NCBI RefSeq assembly: GCF_963576615.1
Contig: NC_088708.1
Coordinates: 66,380,672-66,444,671 of the forward strand
DNA from: Watersipora subatra
Taxonomy: Eukaryota > Bryozoa > Gymnolaemata > Cheilostomatida > Watersiporidae
DNA: 64,000 bases
Direction of reading: 5' to 3'
The position numbers and the translations under genes are program-made. The notes beneath the pieces are model-generated. The model did not search any database. It saw nothing but the letters and a program-made list of their open reading frames with translations, and was not told the DNA's origin. Shown one piece after another: positions 34,301 to 44,500 of this stretch. Position 1 is the first letter of the stretch, and every line of letters begins with the position of its first letter.

Positions 34301-37300
34301 CTGCGAAGGTGACTCTGAGTTTTCTGAGCATCAAGTGGTCAATGTTTGTGGCAGACAGCTTATAGTTAGAGCTGACAGGCGTCAGCAGCGTTATGCTACA
34401 GCAGAAGATAGGAGAATGGAGGTAAATTTATCTTTTACTCTGAATCTCCCATAGATATACTGTTGTGTTTACATTCAGATTATAATTTTCTGTTTGAGGC
34501 TATAATGTAATTTCCTGTGCGCGCGTGCGAAATATGGATGCACAATGAGTTCTTGACAGCTTCTTTTTAATCGATAGCATCTAGCAATACAATGGCTTAG
34601 ATTGGTGAATATACTAAAGGTTATATATTTAGTACTCATAAATACATTTACTAATTAATAGAATTATAACTTTTTGCTATCACCAATCATCGTTTTATAA
34701 TTTTTTATAGTTTCACCTAGCTACATTTCCTTCAAATTTTCTATGGCAGTTATAGCTAGCAAATTATATTTATAATTAGACTTTAGATGTTCACTTCTCA
34801 CTTGTAGAAAGTGAGAAAAATCGATTGATCAATGCACATCTTTAACTTTTAGAATCAAAGCTTCGAATCATTGGCTTGGCGTACTTATGCTTTTGTCAAA
34901 CATTTATTCATTTTTTAGATCATACTCGCAATTTATCTAACTCTCAATTTGAAAGCTTTCAGTAGGTACGCGTTAAAATGACATATCTATGAATGACATA
35001 AATTTATTGCATTTGTTTTATTGATTACAGAATGTTTATGTGGTCCCTCCGGCGAAGCAGCTTTATCAATGTGGAAACTGCCATAAATGGGAAAGAAAGA
35101 CACGAATGTGTGCTGCATAAACCATGATGTTTTGTTTGAGTTTGCTGCAGTAGATGAATTTGTCCTATTGTATGAGCTGAAACTATGTGAGTGGCCACGA
35201 CTTGGATGAATATTTTTAATAAAAGTTTATGCCGAGACAAAAATTTGTTTGCTTGTAAAGATTATATAATAAAATAATATTGTTGAAGATAATGCAAAAA
35301 AGATTTGCAGAACATATTGAATACATTATAGCCCTGTTATCATCTGTGCTGAAATCTTCTCTGAAAGATGGATTTATGAAGTGTAATCAGAGCTGTATTG
35401 GCAGGTACTTCTGCATAGCTCGACTCAATTCCAGGGGACCAAATTTAAGTTCAAACAATATTATGCTCCAACCTACGAAGTGGAAACAGCTGAGTCCACA
35501 AACCGCCAACCAGGTGCAATAATGGTTTTATTAATCCGTTACCGGAATCGGTTGGGTTAATCGATTTCAACGAACTTGACATTGTTTTGCGTTCACTATT
35601 TCGGTAAACTCATAAAGCCGTTCATTTTGTACTTGAATTAATTTATCGAATGGATCAGTAAAATTTTCTACAAATTGATACCAATAATGACTAGATAACG
35701 TAGACTATGCATGACTATTTGGGATGCAGTTGGTTTCGCCATATATTCGAACATATTATTTTCAAAGATGGCGACGTGCGTATTTTATTTAGTAGCTAGT
35801 TTCCGATGTGCGTGTAGCAACTGAGAACTTAGCTGATACAAAGGCCGTGATGAAATAAGCTAACTTGACGACCTAATTACCGTAGACCGGTAGAATTGGT
35901 AATCGGTACTCAAATGTTTACACAGCATTTAGAGGAAGTTAATATGACAAGTTTTCAATTTCGCTTATTTGAGGCGTTTGAAAGACTCATAATAATGTAT
36001 CTGTAGCTGGATTTAAAATTTTATTCTAGCCAACATGAGCAAATACAAAATAAAATATATGCCAATAGAGCCGCGCAGAACTGGACTTTTATCGCATTAG
36101 CCGATGTGAATAAGAGAGATAGAGACAAATTGTATCACGCATTACATCATTTTGGGCAAGTCTGGGCATGTTTTTTTGGATTGAGCGTTTTCACCGCGAT
36201 CGACTTTTTTCGATTTTAATCTTCAAATATCTTGACAATGAGATCGCCTAACACAACAAACAACATATCAACTGATAGACAAAAAAATACTTTCTTTGAA
36301 AATTAACTCAAATTTGACGCAACCAAATCTTTAAAGGTTGACTTGCAGCAAAATTCACATTACAGTTATTTGATATAAAAAGATTTACCATGTCTTACTC
36401 TGTTGTGTTGTAGGTGCAAAGTATGTGGAAATGTGACTACAAGCTCTTAAAAGCTAAAAAGCGAACAGTTAATCGCAGCCACATGGGACCGCCGTAGTTT
36501 GGATTCTCTTTCCAAAACGGCTCAATTGTGACGTAGTTGTGAGAGATGGTTTCTGTTTACACTTTCATGCAACCTTATTCGTCGAAATATTTTCACAAAT
36601 ATACTTCACGCATTCAATAAAACCATGTCTATTGTTCTTACGCGTCTGTTTTATCGTCATTGTAATGCTGTCACTTTTAGCAGCGATATCTTATAACTTA
36701 CCATAAAAATTCGTTTAATTTTTTAGCCTTAGCTTGAAGGAGTACATATCATTGTCTGATAATCACGACGAGCCTGTTGGTCACTTGTGATAATCGAAAA
36801 GTGCTGCAGAAATTATTTGCAAAGTATTGGGTCACATGATCAGATTACGACTTGCCGATTAGACCAAACCGAAACCAAACTGTAAAGTAGCAAGCATCTA
36901 TATTTAATATGGGGTCTTCGGTAAAACCCGAAGTGTTTGTCATAAACTAGTGCTATGATAAGTTTTATATTGAGGTTTTTATTGGCCTTTCAATTCACGT
37001 GAGGACATCACATGACAAGACAATAAATAAATCCCGTGACTACGTTAGAGAAATAAAGAGATTCCAATCTATGGCGGCTTTTCGTTTTTGAGCTTTTAAG
37101 AGCTTGTAATCACATTTCCACATATTTGGAACCTACAAAACAACATAGTAAGAGATGGTGAATCTTTTGATACCAAATCCCTGTAATGTGAATTTTGTTG
37201 CAAATCAACCTTCAAGTTTTCTTTAATGCCAGTTTTGGTTGGCAATCAGTTCTTTGAAGATCTGGCTAAGGCATAGCGGATGATTAGTATCACTCATGTG

Positions 37301-37471
37301 AATATTTAAAATAGAGAAGTTGTGGTAAGTCGAACAGTGAAGAATTTAGTGCACTGTGCCAGATGAGCTTTGCCAAGAACACAGCCAAATTAGGGTTTTA
37401 CATTTTAAAGCCAAATAAATCTGCAACTTACCCTTTCCTGACTTGTTGCATACTGCTGCTGCTAAAAGCAC
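25348..37471 (-). CDS. ARCN1: Coatomer subunit delta (delta-COP/archain), nine exons located, both tips missing
   Basis: Exons in transcript order are 37432-37471, 32118-32341, 31749-31928, 31009-31106, 30004-30276, 29729-29888, 27850-27997, 27627-27735 and 25348-25552, all in phase. The first starts [13 protein letters not shown] right after a GTTGTAG acceptor, so the initiator ATG must be on an upstream exon. The longin-like N-terminus includes [20 protein letters not shown] and [11 protein letters not shown]; then [13 protein letters not shown] and MDSHEEKV. A charged helix and Ser/Pro linker lead into the mu-homology domain (from about residue 270: [52 protein letters not shown]). About 480 codons are accounted for against 511 in human; the final ~30 (usually ...STETTFLVDKYEIL) are not found. 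Delta-COP is part of the COPI coat for Golgi-to-ER transport. Confidence 0.93.
28745..28877. repeat. AT-dinucleotide tract followed by a perfect-stem hairpin
   Basis: TA/AT repeats (28760-28820) precede CACATTGACATTCACATGAAT and its inverse, with no loop, at 28830-28877. It lies in an ARCN1 intron. Confidence 0.8.
29307..29352. repeat. AT-rich palindrome
   Basis: ATATATTGCTTGATATATA is followed after four bases by its inverse TGTATATATCAAGCAATATAT. It lies in an ARCN1 intron. Confidence 0.8.
32391..33045. mobile_element. Tigger-like MITE, reverse orientation, broken by a second insertion
   Basis: CCTCGACATACGAGCTCAATG at the left end is the inverse of the right end of the 18093 element, and AACTCAATGTC follows as in that copy. 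The other end is degraded (GCTCGTATCTCCAAGTTTT near 32986) and abuts the next element at a TA. It lies in the ARCN1 intron between exons 37432-37471 and 32118-32341. Confidence 0.6.
33046..33834. mobile_element. Tigger-like MITE, 789 bp, with TA target duplication
   Basis: It starts CAGTGGACCCTCGCCATACGA after TA (33044-33045) and ends CGTATGTTGAGGTATGACTG before TA (33835-33836). It belongs to the same broad family as 18093 but a different subfamily (CAGTGGACC versus CAGTCATACC at one end). Confidence 0.75.
34298..35120 (+). CDS. Possible two-exon C-terminus of an unidentified gene, opposite strand to ARCN1
   Basis: Candidate exon 34298-34421 encodes [20 protein letters not shown] and ends ATGGAG|GTAAAT. 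Candidate exon 35031-35120 follows a TTGATTACAG acceptor in phase and encodes [20 protein letters not shown], then RKTRMCAA and stop. The two CxxC-like cysteine groups look protein-like. No start codon or family is recognised, and it lies within an ARCN1 intron. It may be a small nested gene or chance. Confidence 0.25.
36335..37211. mobile_element. Internally deleted Kolobok-type element (877 bp)
   Basis: The left terminus AGGTTGACTTGCAGC follows TTAA (36331-36334). The right terminus ends CAAATCAACCT, followed by TCAA (37212-37215), a mutated TTAA. The left ~530 bp match 291-880 and the right ~320 bp match about 4030-4350 of the complete element; everything coding is deleted. It lies 220 bp from an ARCN1 exon, inside its intron. 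Confidence 0.85.
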
Positions 37472-39160
37472 CTACAACGTGAAGCGCATTGTGTACAGAT
37501 ATATTATTGATAGCCAATGCTGAATTTTTGTGCAAGATGCAATGCTTCGACAAAATAAAATAACAATTCCACCAGCTCTTCAAATGATTGCTTAGAAATC
37601 TATGTTCTAGTTGCTAGCAAAAGAGTCAGTGCCATTTTGTATGGCTCAAATATCCAACTGGCAGTATATCATACTGGCTATAATTAGCAATTTGAAAATA
37701 ATTATAAACTTTATTTATTACCGTGTCGGTAACTAGAATGCATATTGTGACAAGAATATATTAGCCTATGCAAAATGTGTTCAAAAATAAAAGATTTTTA
37801 GATTTCATAGAGTGAAAAGACTAGTTAAAAATTTTTGCAGAATACAAACCATGTTTCTCACGAACAACCAAGTAGCTTGTCAGTCAGTCTTCTCCTTCGC
37901 TTAAGAGATAAAGTAATATTTATTGAAGTCTAGTCTGCAAAAGATACTCATAATTAATTAGCTATAATACAACCTGAGGCTTATAAGATTGCTATGTGAA
38001 AACGGAGCAAAAATGATCTTGAATACAACAATGCTACGATTTATATCTCGTACTATACGATTTTATAAGTTTACAAGAGTGGAATGTCAATAACTTTTCG
38101 AAAGGTAAATACATTGTAAATCAGTTTTTAGAATGTTTTTGTGAAAGCAAAAAATAAACTAACAATTTTTGCAAATGTAACAGTTGAACTTGTTAGGTAA
38201 TTGCAAAATACGGCGGCCGGTTAATACTACAAACTTCGCAAAGCCACAAAAATCATCTACTACTTCGTAGCAAACACCACCGCACAGCAGGATGAGCAAT
38301 TAAAAACTCTTAATCATGTGTCTCATAATGACCACTTACTTGATAACAAAATCAAAACCACCAAAGAGAGCAAGTGTACTGCTATTTACTAGTCATAAAT
38401 GGCAAAACATTGTATGCTAACGTTGGCGAATCAAACGTTTTTCATTCCACCTCAGCATAAACATGGCTCCACGTCCATTTCCTGTTTGGTTTACACGCCC
38501 ATACATTGAAAAGCACTATATTATAGGCCCGCCTACACTAAGACGTAAAAAGCAAGTATTATGACCTTCAGTTTTAAAGTACCACTCTCGAGATCTATTA
38601 CCAACAAGTTCTTAGACATTCTTCATTGATTTCGTATACACGTTACAACACGATGAAGCATGAATTCGTATATATGTCTATGACAACGCATTTCCTATCC
38701 GGCGTTTCAAAATAGCAGCTGCCATATCGTAATTGGGTAATGATTAGTCGGTATACAAGAACTATCAGAATGAAAATCAATGATGGAAGGTTCATTGAGT
38801 AAGAAAGTAGAAGGCTATGCACCACAAATGCCAATGGAATAGGGTTCTACTATTTATATGTGGGTGTAATGTTTAGTTGAGAGCGCCCAAGGAGAGTCTG
38901 AGGGGAGTCTGAGACATGCTCCGTAAAACCTATTGTGTTGCTAGCGAGTGTTTCCAGCCCGTTTCCAGAGACAGCCTGGACAACAGCAATGCCATCTAAA
39001 GTACATGCTTACAATAAGAATGTCAGAAATCAGTCAGATGTTTCATAGTGGTTTGGCCAGTAAGGCAGATCTCCTTTTGCTATAGAGGAGCTCTGCCGGA
39101 GTTGAAGATACACATAGGTAAACTTACTAAAGAAATTTACTGCAAGGTTGGCATTATGGT
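37472..39160. other. Region upstream of the first located ARCN1 exon
   Basis: It should hold the ARCN1 5' UTR exon with its ATG, and the promoter. An ATG|GTTTGT at 37852 on the minus strand is the only ATG directly followed by GT that I noticed, and it is a weak donor. No other gene seen. Confidence 0.35.
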
Positions 39161-39169
39161 TCTCATAAG

Positions 39170-39349
39170 CAGGCCTGCCAGCTTTCACGCATTGGGCATT
39201 AGACTCACACAATCACACCAAAGAAAAAGCGAAAATGAGTGAGAAATGCGTGAGATTTTTGCCCCAATTTTATATATACTATCATTGATACATCAATTGC
39301 CCCAAAACCAAATCTCAAGCATTGCCCCACTCTTGGGTTGGCAGGCCTG
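39170..39349. mobile_element. Small hAT-like MITE (180 bp), second copy
   Basis: The ends are CAGGCCTGCCA and TGGCAGGCCTG. CTCATAAG is duplicated at 39162-39169 and 39350-39357. The body is the reverse complement of 13605-13782 with moderate divergence. Confidence 0.88.
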
Positions 39350-39829
39350 CTCATAAGAGTTGAGATTTGAATGTCGGTTTAGCTGTTCAGCAGTAAAACA
39401 TAATAGGCCTATTAGCCTATATTGTGTTGATTTTTTTTAGTCATGAAGTTTTGGTTTAGCCATTTTGGCACATTGAAGCTTGAGTTGCGAGTTTAACGAA
39501 GAGTTGACATGTGCTTTGTTACTTATCAGTAGCAATCGACTTTATGCCCCTTTTGTCTGCTAAGACAACAATTCTACAGTTGCTCATCCTTTACATCACA
39601 GACTGACGCACTGGGCTTGGTCATTCCAAATCTGGCCTGTTCTTTATCAATATTTTTTATAAAGATTGATAGTTCATCTGCATTGCATCTACTCTTCAAC
39701 TGCGCTGCTCTTATATTGTCGGTTTTTAGGATGGCTATTTTAATACCATCTTTTTATCACAAAAAATAATCCTGATTGAGTAATAACTCAATATAGATTG
39801 TGCTGATAATTCATCAGCTAGCTGAAGCT

Positions 39830-39900
39830 ACATAGCCAGCTATGTCGCATAGCCAGCTATGTAGCTATAGCTGGCTATGCTATAAATGTAGCTAGTCTTC
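39830..39900. repeat. Short inverted and direct repeats of AGCCAGCTATG
   Basis: CATAGCCAGCTATGTCGCAT, AGCCAGCTATGTAGC and AGCTGGCTATGCT occur side by side and can fold on themselves. Confidence 0.7.
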
Positions 39901-40049
39901 TGAAACTCATCGAACCTGACATAAGTACTGGCATTGTCCCTTCTCATTTATTGATAGCGTGGATTGTGGCTTTATTTTTAACCAGTGATGCGCATGTACA
40001 AGTAGTTCCAGTTAGCTATATACAATTCTCTATGCTAACTGACAGAGCA

Positions 40050-40916
40050 TTAACTACTAAATCGCTGCAGTGGTAAGATCACGATAAGAATTATTGTATC
40101 ATGCTATGTTCTTCATGTACTGCTATACCTACCTATTATCCACATGCAGCATTTTCTAGCATATTTTTCAGTATATATATATATATATTCATGCATTTGT
40201 TTTCCTTATTGTGTCTCATAAAAAGGCTATCATGTTGGCGTTATGTTTTATTATTGTAAGGTGCTAATGCTGTATCTGCCTTGACATCATACTGTTTGTG
40301 CTGTTATACATGTAAATTTTACTGATATATTTTATTAACACAACCACATTACTGCAGTACTGTTTGTATATACCATGTCAAAAGACAGGCTATAGACGGA
40401 GAACTGGTGAGCCATGATTAGTGTTAGAAGTCTCCATTCGATGTAGAACTGTAGAAGTCATGTATAGTGCATGTAGATGTCTCCATTCAATAAATGCTGG
40501 CGATAGCTCAGCAGTGCAATAGCAAAATATTTTGTAGAATTTCTTAAAACATGCACAATTTTTCAATACTGCCAGTTTGAACAACATCCGTTTGCCTAGC
40601 ACTGTCAATTTTTTATCAGTTCTCTGTACAAAAATAGGACAACTCCCATTTTGGTGGTTTGAGACTGATGCATTGTAGACTAGCTGTAAAACACATTGCA
40701 GATTTCCATTGTTCTCCCCAAAATGATTGACATGTATGACTGCGTATGCTGTCTGATCAACCCAACAATTTCAGTAGACTGCATAGTTGGAGTTGTTTTA
40801 CAGTATGAAAGACAACTCTCAATAAACCTCTTGCTGTACGTAAGTCTGTTCCCGTTGACGGGTAATGCAGCTAGTTAACTACTAAATCATTGCAGTGGTA
40901 AGATCACGATAAGAAT
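40050..40916. repeat. 42-bp direct repeat, copies 825 bp apart
   Basis: TTAACTACTAAATCGCTGCA plus GTGGTAAGATCACGATAAGAAT at 40050-40091 recurs at 40875-40916 with two substitutions. The intervening sequence has no visible gene. These may be ends of an unrecognised element. Confidence 0.75.
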
Positions 40917-41539
40917 ACACGTATGCTAATCTGTAGCCTCACATTTAAAATATGATCTCCATACCGGTGTAGAACATAGATTAGTGTGGTGAAAATAAGG
41001 AACTATGGCATAGAAGGTGTACATGTACCTGTCAGATGAGGCATTAACTCAAAATAAACAGCCAAGTACTGAGACTCAAATAATTTATTTCTATATTTTA
41101 ATTTGTTACAGCCATTAATTTCCTCACACCCTCTTTTGACCACCCTCTTTTTATGACGTTGCTGTAACAATCTGTTACATCTTCATTTTTAAAGTCATAA
41201 AGTTGAATGATTGTAATAGTATGGGTACTACTTCTAAATAAACTGAGATTAAAATCTCCTTGTCAAAGTATTTGCATGAAGATTACTTTGGAAGGAAATA
41301 AAAATTAAAACGACCATCACACCCAGAATGCATTACACACTAGATATAAATATAGAATTTCATTGTTTGAGTTCATGATAGAGAAGCCAGTTTTAGGCTA
41401 GGCAACTTAGGTTAGCTGTTGCATTAAATAATTTCAACTACAACAGTCATTAGCTAAAAGCTGATATCATGAGTCCCTCTGCTCCTTACTGCGTTGATAA
41501 GCCATTTTCTTTTCATTTCATGACAATGGTTTATGTCAT

Positions 41540-44500
41540 TTACAAGTTGGGCGTCTCATAGTTGTCTCCTGTGATTAGGTTAGAGTATCTGTGAGATGAA
41601 TCTGTAGCAGTCAGATATTCTGCATCTAAATGGCAGCCGTAATGAATATTGTTATGGTTAGGTGAATACTGTGATAACAATTGCACGCATAAACTTATTT
41701 ATTAAAAACACTCCAACACTAAAAAATAGAAAATGGACGAAGATAAGTATTAATTACCTTGAGTCGGTAAACCGGTCACTGGTATTTCTGATTGGCTTAC
41801 GCCTCTGGTTATTTGAGGTTGGCTCACCCTTGGAAGCGCAGACTGTGGTAATAATGGTGGCACTGGTGCTATGCTAGTAGAAGTACCTGTTAAAACAGTG
41901 AAAAGGAGTATAGCTCACTTTTTCTCATCTGACCTTCACAAGAACTGATCAAATAGCACTGGTAAAAATCTATCAGTTTAATAAAAATTCCGACTGCTTT
42001 TAGTAATTTTGTAGCAAAATTATTGGCCGATTCTTTTTCTCCCAATACATTTCCCTCTTTCTCTCTCCCTCTTTTCCTTCTCTTGTTTTCTTCCTTTATC
42101 TCTCTCTTACTTTCTTTCTCCCTTCTCTTCTCTCACCCCTCTTTCTTAACCCCTCCTTTTTAACTTCCTTCTCGCTCTCCTCTCTCACTTGCTTTGTTTC
42201 TCTCCTTTTTTACGCCTTCTCTCACCCCCAACTTTCACCCTTTGCTTTCTCACCCCATCTCTCTCATCCTTTTCCCTGTTTTTTTCAGTTTTAAACTAAC
42301 AATCTCAATAACATACAAAAAAGATTTTGCACTCACTACTCACCTTCTCGAGTCAGTTGATGCATTGTTAAGTACTCATAGTTGCCCTTCTCTTTTGTAC
42401 TTTTTCGGCTTAGTAAGATTATGTATACTACAATAGCTATTAGGACTGCTACCAACAAAGCAATGACTAAAAGCAAAGGAAGGAGCCAAGCTGGTGCTTT
42501 CCACGTTGTTGTAGGTGTTGTTGTAGCTACCTCTATTGAAGAATTAAAATCATTAAAACATTGGCAGCTTGTAGTGCATTCAGAGACAGGCGAGACATCC
42601 AATTTCCCGCCGAGATAAAACTGGGGCTGGTCTTTTTCGACGATCACTCCATCATTTACTGAGTATACATGATTGTACAGTGCAGAGTCTTGGGCCTTGA
42701 TGATGTTATATACTTTGTAATTTACTTTACCATCACCAGAAGGTAAATAAGGAAGGTATGATTTAATACTACTGCCCACCTGCTCAGGTACTTTCGTATT
42801 TTGGAGATATCGAAAAAAATTTAAGCGTCCATCAGTTGTGTCAAACAAAGGAGAGCAGTCAATATGCTTATCATTGATAATACATTGATTTTCTCCAAAA
42901 ACTGCTTCACGCAAGGAATATGCAACAGACAGACCAGCGATAACCACTTGCTTTCCTACAACATCTTCATAGTCGAGTTGCGTTAATTCTGCACCTTTTT
43001 TATCCAGACTGTAGTCTTCTTCACACCGTGTTACTTTTGATGGCAGTGAGTTCTGTGGAAGATAGCAGTCAAAATATTGCTGCCAGAAGTGTATGAATGG
43101 GCGATTATCGAGATTGTTGTCTGGTCTTTGCGTGGCTAAATAATTTTTAAAATGGTTGTTACCATTCACAGTCCAAGAATAAGTATCATCACTAAAAGCA
43201 AAAGTGAGGGAGCCATAAACAAACTTTTCAACACCTTCTATCACGTTTGTCAATTTATTCCAACTTTCACTACCAATGAGGATATTTCCTCTCTCGTTCC
43301 ATTGTGGATCAGTTAATTGTATTCTCCGCAAAAAGTCTGCTATTAGTCTTTCCTCTGCGAATATGACAATGACTCTTGGCAGTTCGCTTTTCATCGCAGT
43401 AATTCGAGTGCTATCTGCCAGTTCATTAATAGATTCTTGTGAACCATTGATGATCTTGTGATACGAAACACATATTTCAGCTTTGCTAGCATATTTCAAA
43501 ACAAGGTTGCCTCCTGTTTGGCCGTAAACAGTATTAGACTGAATTAACCCGATATTGCTCCAATCATTCTGCTGCAAGATATCAACCATTAGTCTTGCCT
43601 GTTCTTCATCACTAGGAACCGTTCGCAAAAACATTGGATACCGAAAAGAGTCACTCAACCAGATGCTTGTGCTTCTGTAAGAGATTTGAGGAATGTTGAA
43701 AAGACTAAGGTAGGTTTGCAATACCAGAGACACTCCACTGGATGCATCCCCTATGAATACCACAAAATCGGTTGGTTTGATGGCCCATTCCTTATTATTT
43801 GTATCAGTCAAGTAAGCTGTGTCGGTTTCTCTAAATATGCTACTCATAATAGCCTGTGTGCCTAATGTAGCATAGCAAGTATCAATGAAAAGTGTGCTGA
43901 ATTCCATCCCAGTTATATCGTGAATCTGTTGCACAGCATAGTAAAATGACTCCATCATAATGAATCCATTTGGAGTTACCTCTTGGCCACACTGTAGCTC
44001 GTCCATTATATCAGTAACAGCTGCTGTACCTGCAATTATATAGCGGGAATTTTCATTTCGCCTGTAAATGTATGGAGCTGCTTCTTTTAAACAAGAGTAG
44101 CAGTCTGAGATGCATCTTGAGCTGTATTCAGCAATCATCTGGCCATCGTCATATGTCCATGAATCATTGTGGTGATATAAGCCTATAGGCTGATATGTCC
44201 ATGCCTGTTCTGAATCGGTTGCTAGATTGAGAGTAAATGCTGGAAATCTTTTTTGATTGTCAATGTCACCATTGAGATCATAGCTGAATGCAATGTCCAG
44301 ATCACTTATGTTCGCTTGAATTGATGCCGTCAAAAGGGTGTTCATCATAGCTGAATAAAAGAGAGGGCTGTTGCCAAGGTCTGAACAAAGACCTGGGCCA
44401 CCTTGGCATAAACGGTTCTGTGTCTCTTTAAATGCGTACAACAGAGAAACAATCGAGTCTATAGTTTGTTGAGTCCCATCGGAAGCTTTTAGCAGACTGT

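Noticed and set aside
37850-37852. ATG|GTTTGT as the ARCN1 initiator exon
   Set aside because: It is the only ATG directly followed by GT that I noticed upstream, but the donor is weak and nothing else supports it, so it was not included in the gene.
42382-43461. Plus-strand frames opposite the receptor's large exon
   Set aside because: Shadow frames of the conserved minus-strand exon.
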